Shown: one piece after another, positions 9,570 through 19,088 of the stretch
Layout: the number at the start of each line of letters is the position of its first letter
How positions within the stretch are numbered: the first letter of the stretch is position 1
From: Prochlorococcus sp. AG-402-K14
GTDB lineage: Bacteria; Cyanobacteriota; Cyanobacteriia; PCC-6307; Cyanobiaceae
Reading direction: 5' to 3'
DNA: 50,911 bases
Assembly: GCA_003216815.1 (NCBI GenBank)
Contig: QCIG01000014.1
Coordinates: forward strand, 1-50,911
Translations under genes and position numbers: made by a program
The notes under the pieces: generated by a model
Database searches by the model: none
The model's input: the letters and a program-made list of their open reading frames with translations, nothing else
Told to the model about the DNA's origin: nothing

Positions 9570-9857
9570 ATGACTAAAATTTCTTCATCAGATGTTCGCA
9601 AGGTTGCCCAGTTGGCTCGTTTAGAACTGCCGGAAGATCAGATCGAAACATATACTGCACAACTTGAAGAAATACTTTCGTATGTTGATCAACTGCAAGA
9701 AATAGATACTGAAAATATCCCTCCAACAACTAGAGCTGTAGAGGTTGTTAATGCAATGAGAGAGGATTTAGTTACAGTTAATTGCTCAAGAGAAGATCTT
9801 CTTAATCAAGCACCTCATAGGGAAGGTGATTTTTTTAGAGTTCCTAAAATTCTTTAA
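9570..9857 (+). CDS. gatC: Aspartyl/glutamyl-tRNA amidotransferase subunit C
   Basis: Small subunit of the GatCAB complex that converts mischarged Glu-tRNA(Gln) (and sometimes Asp-tRNA(Asn)) to the correct amide; it holds GatA and GatB together. The 95 residues show the family pattern: [16 protein letters not shown] at the N-terminus, a central [13 protein letters not shown] with the conserved leucine-aspartate, [15 protein letters not shown], and C-terminal [15 protein letters not shown]. Length is typical. ATG start. gatA and gatB are elsewhere, as is common in cyanobacteria. Convergent with crtR, 15 bp between the stops. Confidence 0.95.
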   Translation: MTKISSSDVRKVAQLARLELPEDQIETYTAQLEEILSYVDQLQEIDTENIPPTTRAVEVVNAMREDLVTVNCSREDLLNQAPHREGDFFRVPKIL

Positions 9858-9872
9858 ATTTAGGTACCATCT

Positions 9873-10901
9873 TTAACTTTCTGTTCTGATTCTTGTTCGA
9901 TGAATTAGTTTTATATATTTTCTCCGCCAATTATTTGTTGGTAATATTCTTGCTATTGGTCTCATTTTACTTCTTCTTTCTTTGTGACTTCTAAGTCCAA
10001 GTAAGATATCATAAAGAAAATTTATACTATCTTTTTTAGATTCAAAAATTCCCATTCTTTGAGGTGAACCTTTTTGATCTAAAAGTGGTTTTGTTGCTTC
10101 ATAAGCTGGTTTATATTCAAACCATGGTATGGAGGGCCATAAATGATGAACTAAATGATAATTTTGACCCATTATTAGCAAGTTCATTAATTTACTTGGA
10201 TAAACTCTTGCATTTTTCCATCTATTTCTAGACTGAAAAGGTCTATGTGGTAAATAATCAAAAAATATTCCTAAAGTTACTCCAACCATTAAGGCTGGCC
10301 CGAACCATAAATTATAAATAACATTCATAAAATTATATTTAATTCCTGCAATTACTATGCAAATAAAGATCCCTCTCTCAATTCCCCATTGCATTAGTTC
10401 AAACTTTCTCCAAAGTTGTCGCTCAAAGAAAAAATATTCATGATAAAAAAATCTAGGAGCAATTAACCAAATTGGACCAAAGGTGCTGACTATGTGATCT
10501 GGGTCGTTTTTGGGGTCATTAACGTATTTGTGATGCTCTAGATGAACTCTTGTGAAAACTGGAAAACTAAAACCTAGTAATATTGCTGACCCATGCCCCA
10601 TAAATTGATTGATCCATTTATTTGGATGGGCAGCATTGTGACAGGCATCATGAATAACGGTGCCTTCCATATGAAGAGCTAAAAAAGCCAATGCAACCAA
10701 AATTGGTAATGGCCAGTTCCCCTGATACCACTGCCAAACACTGACTATTGCAAGAAAATATCCACCAAAGAAAAGACCTAAAGTTACGTTTAAAGGCTTG
10801 GGAGGATCAAGATATTCTTGTATCTCATTTTGCCAGTCGCGTAATGACTTCAGTTTCTTCGTTGCCTTATTTTTGTCAGACCTCGATAAGCACTGGGTCA
10901 T
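9873..10901 (-). CDS. crtR: Beta-carotene hydroxylase CrtR
   Basis: Membrane di-iron hydroxylase that adds 3-hydroxyl groups to the ionone rings of beta-carotene, giving zeaxanthin, a major photoprotective carotenoid of Prochlorococcus. The 342 residues carry the histidine clusters of this fatty-acid-hydroxylase/desaturase superfamily: HDACHNAAH near residue 85, HLEHHKYVN near 122 and NYHLVHHLWPSIPWFEYKP near 240, plus several hydrophobic segments (about 45-80, 175-205). The HDACH...HLVHHLWPSIPW set is specific to CrtR among cyanobacterial desaturase-like proteins. ATG start. A C-terminal basic tail of about 40 residues (RSHKERRSKMR and on) is unusual only in its charge. Downstream of tRNA-Leu on the same strand. 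Confidence 0.92.
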   Translation of the reverse strand: MTQCLSRSDKNKATKKLKSLRDWQNEIQEYLDPPKPLNVTLGLFFGGYFLAIVSVWQWYQGNWPLPILVALAFLALHMEGTVIHDACHNAAHPNKWINQFMGHGSAILLGFSFPVFTRVHLEHHKYVNDPKNDPDHIVSTFGPIWLIAPRFFYHEYFFFERQLWRKFELMQWGIERGIFICIVIAGIKYNFMNVIYNLWFGPALMVGVTLGIFFDYLPHRPFQSRNRWKNARVYPSKLMNLLIMGQNYHLVHHLWPSIPWFEYKPAYEATKPLLDQKGSPQRMGIFESKKDSINFLYDILLGLRSHKERRSKMRPIARILPTNNWRRKYIKLIHRTRIRTES

Positions 10902-10950
10902 TGCTTGATGTTATTGAGATTAATTAAGCTAGTACAGCTTAATTAAAAAA

Positions 10951-11033
10951 TGCCCACCGGGAGACTTGAACTCCCACGACATAAAGTCACTGGTACCTAA
11001 AACCAGCGCGTCTACCAATTCCGCCAGGTGGGC
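10951..11033 (-). tRNA. tRNA-Leu (anticodon UAG)
   Basis: On the minus strand an 83-base cloverleaf: acceptor GCCCACC paired with GGTGGGC plus discriminator A, anticodon stem CTGGT/ACCAG around a TTTAGGT loop giving anticodon UAG, a long variable arm (class II, as expected for leucine) and a TTCAAGT T-loop. CCA is not encoded. Reads CUN leucine codons. Confidence 0.95.
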
Positions 11034-11234
11034 CAAAGGTTTTGACCGATTGTGGATTGATTCTAGCAGCTCATTGATGGCTATTAAAAGACTATTTTTG
11101 ATTCGTGAGCTTAAAAAGATTAATGTAATTTTCATATTTTTTATGTGATATTTGAAATTCTCTTTTTACGACGCATGATTTTTAGTTGTCCAATAAGCGC
11201 CTTCACTACAAAATAAACTCATATTGAGAAAAAT

Positions 11235-11753
11235 ATGGTTGTTTCTATTTCTGGATACTTATTTCTTTTCGTTGGTTTTTTGATATTGGCTTTACCTTTA
11301 ATGCTTGTCGAATTAAGTAGGCCAAGAGATTGGTTAATGGGCGGACTGTTTTTATTTTTAGGATTATTTCTTTTAGTGGAGAATGATCTTTTAAGAGGCT
11401 CAATAAATTTACTTGTGATTTCTATGGAAATTTTGTATGGAAAAATGATTTTTGAAATTATTCAAACTAGATGGAATCAATTAGGTTCTGAAGAAAAAAA
11501 GCGGATTGGATCTTTTAAAAGATGGTTTGAATCTTTTCAACAGCTCGCTCAAAGCTTTGCTTTACTTGGTAGTGGCTTTTTAACTTTTATTAAAGGCTTA
11601 ATAACAAAATCTGAAAAACCGGTAATAGAAAAAAAATGGGTTCATCCAGAATTGCAAGAAGAAGTCAAGAAGAAAGTAGTTGATCGATCTGATTCAATTG
11701 ATTCCAATAAGGTCAGAAATCAAAAATTCCCTGAAAATGAAGAAACTTCTTGA
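11235..11753 (+). CDS. Ycf66-like membrane protein
   Basis: A 172-residue protein with a hydrophobic first half (three membrane segments at about 5-27, 33-50 and 55-72) and a hydrophilic, charged C-terminal half. The N-terminal arrangement, including LSRPRDWLMGGLFLFLGLFLL, resembles the N-terminal domain of Ycf66 from cyanobacteria and plastids. Function unknown. ATG start, 52 bp before the GTG start of ileS on the same strand, so it may share a transcript with it. The last 60 residues are lysine- and glutamate-rich and probably disordered. The Ycf66 assignment rests on pattern memory and position before ileS. Confidence 0.6.
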   Translation: MVVSISGYLFLFVGFLILALPLMLVELSRPRDWLMGGLFLFLGLFLLVENDLLRGSINLLVISMEILYGKMIFEIIQTRWNQLGSEEKKRIGSFKRWFESFQQLAQSFALLGSGFLTFIKGLITKSEKPVIEKKWVHPELQEEVKKKVVDRSDSIDSNKVRNQKFPENEETS

Positions 11754-11804
11754 TAAGGTTAAAAGGCCTCAGGCAAACATGATGACTAATGAATATTTCT
11801 CAAA

Positions 11805-14708
11805 GTGAATAATGTCAATAAAGATTCTCAAAAGGATCGTCCCACTTACAAAGACACTCTCAATCTTTTGCAGACTCATTTTGGGATGAGGGCAAATGCA
11901 ACTCTAAGAGAACCCGAGTTACAAGCTTATTGGAGCGAAAAAAAGATAGATTTCGAATTAGGCTTAAACAATTCTGGGGAGACTTTTACTTTGCATGACG
12001 GCCCCCCATACGCCAATGGGACACTTCATATGGGGCATGCTCTCAACAAAGTATTGAAAGACATAATTAATAAATTTCAAACAATGAAAGGGAAAAAAGT
12101 TTGTTTTATCCCTGGATGGGATTGCCATGGTTTGCCTATAGAATTGAAGGTTCTACAAGCTATGGATAAAACACAACGAGCTGAATTAACCCCTATTAAG
12201 TTGAGAAAAAAAGCAGCTGCTTATGCAAAAAAGCAAGTTTCCCAACAAATGGATGGTTTTAAAAGATGGGGGGTATGGGGAAATTGGGATCAACCATATT
12301 TAAGTTTAGACAAAAAGTTTGAAGCCTCTCAGATCAAGTTGTTTGGTGAAATGGTCTTCAAAGGATACATATATAGAGGTCTAAAACCAGTTCATTGGAG
12401 TCCAAGTTCTCAAACTGCTCTGGCTGAGGCGGAATTAGAATATCCGACTGGTCATGTTAGCAAAAGTATTTATGTGGGATTTAAAGTTGATCAAATACCA
12501 AAAATATTAACTCAAGAAATTTCTAAGCAAGCCCCAGATTTATTTAATTCTGAAGGACAGTTAAAAGAAATTAAACTTGTCATTTGGACTACCACCCCTT
12601 GGACAATTCCTGCAAATGAGGCCATATCTGTTAATCAAAAATTAGACTATGTAATTGCACAAAATTCTGATGGATCATTAATCATTATTGCTAATGATCT
12701 TTTGGCGAAAGTATCTGAGAGTGTAGGAATTAATTATGAAAAAAGAGTATCAATCAAGGGATCAATATTAGATGGCATTATATATAAGCACCCCCTATTC
12801 GATAAAAGAAGTCCTGTCGTTTTAGGAGGAGATTATATTACAACTGACTCAGGTACTGGACTAGTACATACTGCTCCAGGTCATGGGGTTGATGACTTTA
12901 AAACTGGTAAAAAATATCAGTTACCAATTTCTTGCCCAGTTGATGCAAAAGGTTTTCTGACTAAGGACGCTGGTCAATTTGAAGGTCTAAATGTATTAAA
13001 AGATGCTAATGTTGTCATAATAAATGATCTCATTAATGCTGGATCTTTGCTTAAAGAAATTCCATATGAGCATAAGTATCCTTATGATTGGAGAACCAAG
13101 AAACCAACTATTTTTAGAGCTACAGAACAGTGGTTTGCTTCTGTTGAAGGATTTAGGGATAAGGCACTTTCTGCAATAGAAGATGTTAGTTGGCTTCCTG
13201 ATTCTGGGAAAAATAGAATTGATTCTATGGTTAGAGAAAGAGGTGATTGGTGTATCTCGCGGCAAAGAACTTGGGGAGTGCCAATACCAGTATTTTATGA
13301 AAAAAATGGAAAAGAAATTTTGCTCAATAAAGAAACTATTTCTCATATAGCTGGTTTATTTTCTATCCATGGAGCAGATATTTGGTGGGATTATGAAGTG
13401 TCTCGGCTCTTGCCTCCTTCTTATTTAAATGAGGCAGATCGATGGCAAAAAGGTACTGATACAATGGATGTTTGGTTTGATTCTGGTTCTAGTTGGTCTT
13501 CAGTTATTTCTAAAAAAGAAAATTTAAATTATCCAGCAGATTTATATTTAGAGGGATCGGATCAACATAGGGGTTGGTTTCAATCCTCTTTATTAACCTC
13601 TGTAGCAGTTAATGAGCATGCACCTTTTAAAAAGGTACTAACACATGGTTTTGCATTAGATGAGAATGGCAGGAAAATGAGCAAATCTCTAGGAAATATT
13701 ATTGATCCTTTAGTTATAATTAATGGTGGTTCAAATAAGAAATTAGAGCCTGCTTATGGAGCTGATGTTTTAAGGCTTTGGGTTAGTTCTGTTGATTACT
13801 CTGCAGATGTTCCTATTGGATCAAATATACTTAAGCAAATTTCTGATGTTTATCGTAAGGTTCGAAATACGTCTAGGTATTTATTAGGAAATCTTTATGA
13901 TTTTGATTATGAAAGTGATTCTATTGAAATTTCTAAACTTCCTTTGTTAGATAAGTGGATGTTGAATAGAACAGCTGAAGTAATCGATGAGATAACAGAC
14001 GCATACTCTAATTTTGAGTTCTCAAAGTTTTTCCAAACTATCCAGAACTTTTGTGTAGTTGATTTATCTAATTTTTACTTAGATATTGCAAAAGATAGGT
14101 TATATGTGAGCTCTAAATCAGATTTTAGAAGAAGAAGTTGTCAGACAGTTTTATCCTTGGTTATTGAGAAGATATCTGGCCTAATCGCACCTGTTTTATG
14201 TCATATGGCTGAAGATATTTGGCAAAATATTCCATATGATTTAGAGGAAGCCTCAGTATTTCAAAGAGGATGGCCTAAAGCATCTAATTCATGGAGAAAT
14301 AATAGTCTTAATGAGCATGTTATTGAACTTCGTAAACTCAGAACTGTTATTAACCGTATGTTGGAAAGTTGTCGAAACAATCAAGAACTAGGTTCGTCTT
14401 TAGAAGCATCAGTTAGAATTGATATCTTTGATCAAAAAGTTAAAACTGCTATCCAATGGCTATCTCAAAGCGAATCTAATAATGTTGATGTATTGAGAGA
14501 TTGGCTCCTTGTTTCATCTTTACAAATTGGTGGTGAGCCATGGGCTGAAGTTTTAGTTAGTGAGGAGAATGATATTGGTTCAGTAGAGATCGCTAAAGCT
14601 AGAGGATTCAAGTGTGAAAGATGTTGGCATTACGAAGTTGAAATGAGCAAAAATAAAAACCATCCTAATATTTGCTTTAGATGCGAAAAAGTTGTTTTGG
14701 CTATTTGA
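11805..14708 (+). CDS. ileS: Isoleucyl-tRNA synthetase
   Basis: Class I aminoacyl-tRNA synthetase charging tRNA-Ile. The 967-residue protein has the HIGH-type motif HMGH (75-78) in [14 protein letters not shown], the editing (CP1) domain with [11 protein letters not shown] near 265, the KMSKS loop (near 625) and a C-terminal zinc-binding pair CERCWHY and CFRCEK. This architecture is the bacterial type with zinc finger. The start is GTG at 11805; an in-frame ATG only appears much later, inside the conserved N-terminus, so GTG is preferred. It is complete, with no frameshift seen. Confidence 0.97.
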   Translation: MNNVNKDSQKDRPTYKDTLNLLQTHFGMRANATLREPELQAYWSEKKIDFELGLNNSGETFTLHDGPPYANGTLHMGHALNKVLKDIINKFQTMKGKKVCFIPGWDCHGLPIELKVLQAMDKTQRAELTPIKLRKKAAAYAKKQVSQQMDGFKRWGVWGNWDQPYLSLDKKFEASQIKLFGEMVFKGYIYRGLKPVHWSPSSQTALAEAELEYPTGHVSKSIYVGFKVDQIPKILTQEISKQAPDLFNSEGQLKEIKLVIWTTTPWTIPANEAISVNQKLDYVIAQNSDGSLIIIANDLLAKVSESVGINYEKRVSIKGSILDGIIYKHPLFDKRSPVVLGGDYITTDSGTGLVHTAPGHGVDDFKTGKKYQLPISCPVDAKGFLTKDAGQFEGLNVLKDANVVIINDLINAGSLLKEIPYEHKYPYDWRTKKPTIFRATEQWFASVEGFRDKALSAIEDVSWLPDSGKNRIDSMVRERGDWCISRQRTWGVPIPVFYEKNGKEILLNKETISHIAGLFSIHGADIWWDYEVSRLLPPSYLNEADRWQKGTDTMDVWFDSGSSWSSVISKKENLNYPADLYLEGSDQHRGWFQSSLLTSVAVNEHAPFKKVLTHGFALDENGRKMSKSLGNIIDPLVIINGGSNKKLEPAYGADVLRLWVSSVDYSADVPIGSNILKQISDVYRKVRNTSRYLLGNLYDFDYESDSIEISKLPLLDKWMLNRTAEVIDEITDAYSNFEFSKFFQTIQNFCVVDLSNFYLDIAKDRLYVSSKSDFRRRSCQTVLSLVIEKISGLIAPVLCHMAEDIWQNIPYDLEEASVFQRGWPKASNSWRNNSLNEHVIELRKLRTVINRMLESCRNNQELGSSLEASVRIDIFDQKVKTAIQWLSQSESNNVDVLRDWLLVSSLQIGGEPWAEVLVSEENDIGSVEIAKARGFKCERCWHYEVEMSKNKNHPNICFRCEKVVLAI

Positions 14709-14742
14709 ATATAATTTTAGGCAATATTAAACTAACAATCCT

Positions 14743-15372
14743 CTAAAACTTACCAGCAAAACGCCTGTTTTTAGGAAATTGCATAATCAACCATTGAAGT
14801 AAGCCTATTAAATATAATACTAAAGATAAGTATGCAAAAAATGTAGCAAATGCTTTAGTCCAACTACCATCTAAAATAAACTTTATAATTACTTTTGTTG
14901 TAATAAATGAATTATATGGAATTTCTCTCCAAGACTCGCAATAGTTACCATTGATTGAATTCAAACATCTCCAACTAAATAGATGAAGTCCCGTATTTAA
15001 TATGCCCCAAAAAGATAAACTCCAGCGCCAAATTCTTGTTGTTAATGAAATTGGATTGTAAATAGACATTTCTTCAATCTCTTCATTGAGATCAACCCAA
15101 AACCAAATAGTACCAACCATTAGTATGGGTGAGATCAATGAAATCAATTGACCTAGTTGATTCTCACTACTAAGAAATAAAAGATTGATGGCGTAAAGAC
15201 TAGAAACTTTCCAATAAATTGATAAAAGTCGGTCAATAGAGCTTGTATTTGAAATTTTAGACCAAATCAATAGAAGCAGAGGGAGTCCCAAGGCGAAGGT
15301 GGCCGCAATTCGATATGAGAGCCAAACTAGAATTTGGAATTGAGGTTCAGTCAAGAAAGAAATCTCGTGCAT
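14743..15372 (-). CDS. DUF3177 family membrane protein
   Basis: A 209-residue integral membrane protein of a family seen in cyanobacteria (DUF3177 as I recall it). Five or so hydrophobic segments are visible (about residues 15-35, 55-68, 78-92, 112-130 and 175-195). A short tryptophan-rich stretch, RIWRWSLSFWGILN, is the most distinctive part, and two cysteines (SWRCLNS and NGNYCESW) lie in the loop after it. Nothing indicates enzymatic activity. It is convergent with ileS and divergent from trmB. Function unknown; the family name is moderately certain. Confidence 0.65.
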   Translation of the reverse strand: MHEISFLTEPQFQILVWLSYRIAATFALGLPLLLLIWSKISNTSSIDRLLSIYWKVSSLYAINLLFLSSENQLGQLISLISPILMVGTIWFWVDLNEEIEEMSIYNPISLTTRIWRWSLSFWGILNTGLHLFSWRCLNSINGNYCESWREIPYNSFITTKVIIKFILDGSWTKAFATFFAYLSLVLYLIGLLQWLIMQFPKNRRFAGKF

Positions 15373-15637
15373 ATGTATTATCAGCCTTTGTGAATTTTTT
15401 TCATCATTATTTTTAATTATTAAAGAGTTTTCTCTATATTTACAGGAAATTCATAAGCCATTAATCAATTTTCTTTTATAGTTTATAGATGATTAGAAGC
15501 CTATTAAAAAGATAAAATGATAATAAAGTCTATTAAATAAGTTGTGAATTTTCTCTTCTTGATATTTACGTATGAAAATTTATAACTATTTGCTAGGATA
15601 ATAATTACTTTGATTGATTAATGACAGGTTTCATTCT

Positions 15638-16276
15638 GTGAGACAGCATGTAAATCCTCTAAGCCAATTCTTTCAGCTACCCTTATCACTTCCTAATCAT
15701 TCAGTTCTTTTTAAAAACTCTCATTGCCCAATTCATGTAGACATTGGCTCTGCAAAAGGAAAGTTCCTCATTGAATTAGCATCAAAATACCCAAAGTGGA
15801 ATTTCTTAGGGCTGGAGATAAGAGAACCTCTTGTGGTGGCTTCAGAAAAAAAAAGAAAAGAATTAGAATTGCAAAATTTAAAATTCCTATATTGTAACGT
15901 CAATATTAGCCTTGATTCCTGGTTGTCAGATTTAGATAACGATCAATTAAAAAGAGTTTCAATCCAATTCCCAGATCCTTGGTTTAAGAGAAAACATATC
16001 AAAAGAAGGGTTCTAAATGTAAGTCTTCTTAACTCAATTGCTAGATATATGAGTAAAGATGGTGAACTATTCATTCAAAGCGATATATTTAAACTTACAG
16101 AATCGATGACTAATGTTATTGAAGAAAGTAATTATTTTGATAGAAAAGATATACAGGGATTGAAATGGATTGATAAAAATCCTTATGATGTAACTACAGA
16201 TAGGGAATTATTTGTTCTCAAGAAGAATTTTCCAATATATAGAGCAATATATATACGAAATAGTACACCCTTATAG
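15638..16276 (+). CDS. trmB: tRNA (guanine-N7-)-methyltransferase
   Basis: Uses S-adenosylmethionine to methylate G46 of tRNAs. A Rossmann-type methyltransferase: HVDIGSAKGKFLIELA (SAM motif), NFLGLEIREPLV, and the family signature QFPDPWFKRKHIKRRVL are all visible, followed by DGELFIQSD. I chose GTG at 15638, giving MRQHVNPL as the N-terminus, because family members begin at VRQHVNPLS; the longer frame from TTG 15614 adds eight residues and cannot be excluded. Length is then 212 residues, normal for the family. Followed by an unusual AT inverted repeat and the thioredoxin gene. Confidence 0.9.
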   Translation: MRQHVNPLSQFFQLPLSLPNHSVLFKNSHCPIHVDIGSAKGKFLIELASKYPKWNFLGLEIREPLVVASEKKRKELELQNLKFLYCNVNISLDSWLSDLDNDQLKRVSIQFPDPWFKRKHIKRRVLNVSLLNSIARYMSKDGELFIQSDIFKLTESMTNVIEESNYFDRKDIQGLKWIDKNPYDVTTDRELFVLKKNFPIYRAIYIRNSTPL

Positions 16277-16300
16277 ATTAAGTAAATTTATAACATCTGC

Positions 16301-16337
16301 TATACAAAATTTTTTTAAATCAAAAAAATTTTGTATA
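16301..16337. repeat. 16-bp perfect AT-only-stem inverted repeat
   Basis: The left arm 16301-16316 (TATACAAAATTTTTTT) is mirrored exactly at 16322-16337, with a 5-base loop. It contains a single G-C pair, so it is not a classic intrinsic terminator, though the T run could help end trmB transcripts. The right arm runs into TATAAT at 16336-16341, a perfect -10 hexamer about 25 bp before the thioredoxin start, so it could also be a regulatory site. Confidence 0.6.
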
Positions 16338-16365
16338 TAATTATTAGTGTAAATAATTACTTTAG

Positions 16366-16944
16366 ATGATTGATACCACCAATGCACATAAGAATCTTAG
16401 TTTTTTTCAAAGATATTTTTTAGTTTTTCTTAGTATTATTCTGGTTATTTCTTTATTCTTTTTGCGCAATGGTTTTAAAGCTAATGCAATTCTTGATCAA
16501 TTGGCTCACAATTCTCTTTTGCCCGAAATTGCCTTACAAAATGGCAGACCCACAGTGATTGAATTTTATGCAGATTGGTGTGAAGCTTGTAAGGAAATGG
16601 CTACTGACATGATTGATGCAAAAAAAGAAAATACTAATAAGGTAGATGTTGTTTTATTAAATGTCGATAATCCTAGATGGGCAGAGTTGATTGATAAATA
16701 TAATGTAAATGGTATTCCTAAGTTGATCTTTTTTGATGATAAAGGTGAATTTAAGGGTTTTTCAATAGGGGTTAGGAAAATCAGTGAACTAAATGACATA
16801 TTTTCTGCTTTAAAGAATGATTCAGAATTACCATTATTTACGAAATCATCAAACTCAAGTAATTTCACCTCAGAAACTTCTTCTAGCGAAGAGAATTTTT
16901 TTAATAATTTTGTTAAGTCTGAAGGTCCTAGAGATCATGGCTAA
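16366..16944 (+). CDS. txlA: Membrane-anchored thioredoxin-like protein (TxlA/HCF164 type)
   Basis: A 192-residue protein with one N-terminal membrane helix (about 18-37) and a thioredoxin fold displaying the redox motif WCEACKEM near residue 68 and the cis-proline in NGIPKLIFFDDKG. Such TxlA/HCF164 proteins face the thylakoid lumen or periplasm and pass reducing power to cytochrome assembly; that role is known for the family and inferred here. The last 40 residues are serine/asparagine-rich and low complexity. ATG start, with a TATAAT box just upstream. Its 3' end overlaps thyX by 4 bp in convergent orientation. Confidence 0.82.
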   Translation: MIDTTNAHKNLSFFQRYFLVFLSIILVISLFFLRNGFKANAILDQLAHNSLLPEIALQNGRPTVIEFYADWCEACKEMATDMIDAKKENTNKVDVVLLNVDNPRWAELIDKYNVNGIPKLIFFDDKGEFKGFSIGVRKISELNDIFSALKNDSELPLFTKSSNSSNFTSETSSSEENFFNNFVKSEGPRDHG

Positions 16945-17579
16945 TTTAACCAATTCAAAGCTGTTGAAACAACCGGATATTCTTGTGAGAAAATATTTTT
17001 ACATTCTTTTGCGATATCCATATGTTCTTTTTGGGTTCCATGACCAGTTCTGAGGTTTATGTAATGAATCCAAGATCGACATGACCCAGTCATGTAAATT
17101 CTGGTTGGAGTGGCAAGTGGAAGTACAAACCTTGCACATTCTTTAGCGACTCCTGCTTCTAGCATCTCTTCATAAAGCTGTTTATTTAGATTGAATAGAT
17201 GTTTAATCTTTTTATTAAATTGATTAATAACTTCTTCCGATAAATCTGAAATAGAATTTTGTCTATTTTTATTATCTTGCCTTCTTAATTCAGGTATAGG
17301 AATTTCTCCTAATTGTCTGCTATCAGCATAACGTTGAGAAAATTCTTGGAAAGTGAATGATCGATGTCTTAAGATTTGTGCCGCAATTCCTCTCGTAGTT
17401 TCTATTTGTAGAGTCATATAGGCTTGCTCAAAAACACTCCAGTGTTCATTCTTTATGCAATATCCTATTAATTTAGTAAAGTCATCATTATCTTGATTTT
17501 TTGGATTACTAACCCTGGCAATGTATGCCATGCTTTTTTCTGCATCTGGTGTAGAAGTTATTAATTTAACAAGACTCAT
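16941..17579 (-). CDS. thyX: Flavin-dependent thymidylate synthase
   Basis: Methylates dUMP to dTMP using methylenetetrahydrofolate, FAD and NADPH. The 212 residues contain the ThyX signature RHRSFTFQEFSQRYAD (RHRx7S) near residue 75 and MTGSCRSWIHYINLRTG in the C-terminal substrate-binding part. Length is normal. It sits 2 bp after dcd on the same strand, so the two are co-transcribed, and together they lead from dCTP through dUTP towards dTMP. Use of ThyX in place of ThyA is typical of this organism group. Confidence 0.95.
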   Translation of the reverse strand: MSLVKLITSTPDAEKSMAYIARVSNPKNQDNDDFTKLIGYCIKNEHWSVFEQAYMTLQIETTRGIAAQILRHRSFTFQEFSQRYADSRQLGEIPIPELRRQDNKNRQNSISDLSEEVINQFNKKIKHLFNLNKQLYEEMLEAGVAKECARFVLPLATPTRIYMTGSCRSWIHYINLRTGHGTQKEHMDIAKECKNIFSQEYPVVSTALNWLN

Positions 17580-17581
17580 AT

Positions 17582-18175
17582 TTAAACTTTTGCCAAGGTT
17601 ACTTTCTCTGGTTGATATTGATATTTACCTTGCCTATCACTATACGTGGTCTCGCAAGGGTCACCTTCAAAGAAAAGCAATTGACAAATTCCTTCGTTTG
17701 CATAAATTCTACAATCAGCACCAGAGCTATTACTGAATTCAAGTGTGAGATGACCTTCCCAACTTGCTTCTGCAGGCGTCGTGTTGACAATTATTCCCAA
17801 TCGAGCATAGGTGCTTTTCCCAAGGCAAATTACAGTAATGTTGGGTGGGACTTTCATTTTTTCTAATGCTACACCTAGGCCGTAAGAGTGAGCAGGTAAA
17901 ATAAAATATTTACCATCTTTATCTTCTTTTAAATCAGTAGGTTCTAAATTTGCAGGATTAAATTTTTTTGGATTCATTACTGTTCCTGGCACATGTCTAA
18001 AAATCAAAAACTCTTTTGAAGAAAGACGTAAATCGTATCCATAGGATGAGCAACCAAAGCTTAAAACAGGGGATTTTTTTGATTCAGGTTCAAGATGCCT
18101 TATTAATTTTTCTTGAAATGGTTCTAGCATTCCTAATGAAGCCTGCTCTGAAATCCAACGATCGTTTTTTAACAT
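17582..18175 (-). CDS. dcd: dCTP deaminase
   Basis: Deaminates dCTP to dUTP, supplying the thymidylate pathway. The 197-residue protein of the trimeric dUTPase-like fold shows GKSTYARLGIIVNTTPAEASWEGHLTLEFSN, which contains the catalytic glutamate (in the AEASWEG stretch), an earlier FGCSSYGYDLRLS and a C-terminal YQ-rich segment that closes over the nucleotide. ATG abuts the TAA of the CobO-like gene directly, and thyX follows within 2 bp. Whether it also has dUTPase activity, as some family members do, cannot be told from sequence. Identity secure. Confidence 0.94.
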   Translation of the reverse strand: MLKNDRWISEQASLGMLEPFQEKLIRHLEPESKKSPVLSFGCSSYGYDLRLSSKEFLIFRHVPGTVMNPKKFNPANLEPTDLKEDKDGKYFILPAHSYGLGVALEKMKVPPNITVICLGKSTYARLGIIVNTTPAEASWEGHLTLEFSNSSGADCRIYANEGICQLLFFEGDPCETTYSDRQGKYQYQPEKVTLAKV

Positions 18176-18772
18176 TTAATTGCAGCGTAATTCGGTGATT
18201 TGATCAGCCATTTCCATTACTTTAGGGGGAATTGATGGCCCTGTAAGGATAATATCGGTAGATAATGGGCGATTATTTAGCATAGAAATTAAATCATTTT
18301 CTTCAATGAAACCAAGGCTGATTGCCATTCCAATTTCATCAAGAACAAGTTTATCTAATTTTTTTTCAATTAAACGTTGTTTACAAAATTGCCATAACTC
18401 TTTAATGGCTTTTTCGTCATATTTTCTTTGTAAAGATAAATTTTCTTCCGACAATTGTTCAGGTAAGCAAGTTTCAATGGCTGGTCTGATCCACTCCAGT
18501 TGACCACACAGATTTACAGCCCCATTTGGCCCTTGGTTAACTCCCCCTCTTAAAAATTGCGAAATCAAAACTTTGCTTCCCAATCCTGCAGATCGTAAAG
18601 CTTCACTTAGGACAATAGAAAAACTACCTCTAAAAGTAGAAGTGTGAATTTGGACTTGCCCTTGTGTTGCTACTAGATGTAAAGCCCGCCTGTCTGGGAC
18701 AGGTCTAAGCGAAGGCTCAATAGATGGTGATGAACCCCTCTGTTTAGCATTAATGCTAACTCGTGCATTCAT
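18176..18772 (-). CDS. CobO/BtuR-like P-loop-fold protein with degenerate P-loop
   Basis: A 198-residue protein resembling cob(I)alamin adenosyltransferases of the CobA/CobO/BtuR family: ALRSAGLGSKVLISQFLRGG, ELWQFCKQRL, LDKLVLDEIGMAISLGFI (Walker B-like) and DIILTGPSIPP align with that family's order. The nucleotide-binding GKGKTT loop, however, is replaced by a stretch around TQGQVQIHTSTFRGSFS (residues about 36-52) with no Walker lysine. It may therefore lack adenosyltransferase activity and do something else. Homologues near ntcA are, as I recall, annotated loosely as cob(I)alamin adenosyltransferase. First gene of a tight cluster with dcd and thyX (TAA/ATG directly adjacent), and divergent from ntcA. 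Confidence 0.65.
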   Translation of the reverse strand: MNARVSINAKQRGSSPSIEPSLRPVPDRRALHLVATQGQVQIHTSTFRGSFSIVLSEALRSAGLGSKVLISQFLRGGVNQGPNGAVNLCGQLEWIRPAIETCLPEQLSEENLSLQRKYDEKAIKELWQFCKQRLIEKKLDKLVLDEIGMAISLGFIEENDLISMLNNRPLSTDIILTGPSIPPKVMEMADQITELRCN

Positions 18773-19088
18773 CTCAATTTGATCGTGAAGTCTTTTCTAT
18801 AATCTAGCGGTAGAAAATTTCTAATCAACTAAAAAACACTATCCGTGGTGTATTTTAAAAAATATTTACTGAATCAGATGTTTTCTAATAGAGCAAAAGG
18901 AATTTAGGGAAAAGATAAAAAATGTATCTTCTAAGAGTTCTTAAGAGCATAGTGAGCTTGATGGTTTGAAAAGATAGAATTTAAAAGTATATACATGAGT
19001 GAATTGGTGACTTAGCTTGAAAAACGTCGCCATGGCTACATATCGTTTTTTCTGAACTTATTAATGTTCTTTGAACAATAGATTAAAT
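18773..19088. other. Intergenic region between the CobO-like gene and ntcA
   Basis: A 316-base divergent gap without an open reading frame I would support. Its right end holds the NtcA-like site and -10 hexamer of ntcA. The left part should hold the promoter of the CobO-like/dcd/thyX cluster; I see no strong consensus there. The middle is AT-rich with short A runs and nothing recognised. Confidence 0.6.
19026..19067 (+). promoter_or_regulatory. NtcA-activated-type promoter of ntcA
   Basis: GTC-N8-TAC at 19026-19039 differs from the NtcA consensus GTA-N8-TAC by one base. Exactly 22 bases later comes TAATGT (19062-19067), fitting the TAN3T -10 element of NtcA class II promoters, whose typical spacing is about 20-24. 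Predicted transcription start near 19074, which places the ATG at 19089 downstream and the alternative TTG at 19071 outside the message. Autoregulation is known for ntcA in other cyanobacteria; here it is inferred. Confidence 0.65.

Noticed and set aside
12996-13346. 116-residue minus-strand frame inside ileS
   Set aside because: Antisense shadow of a well-conserved synthetase region.
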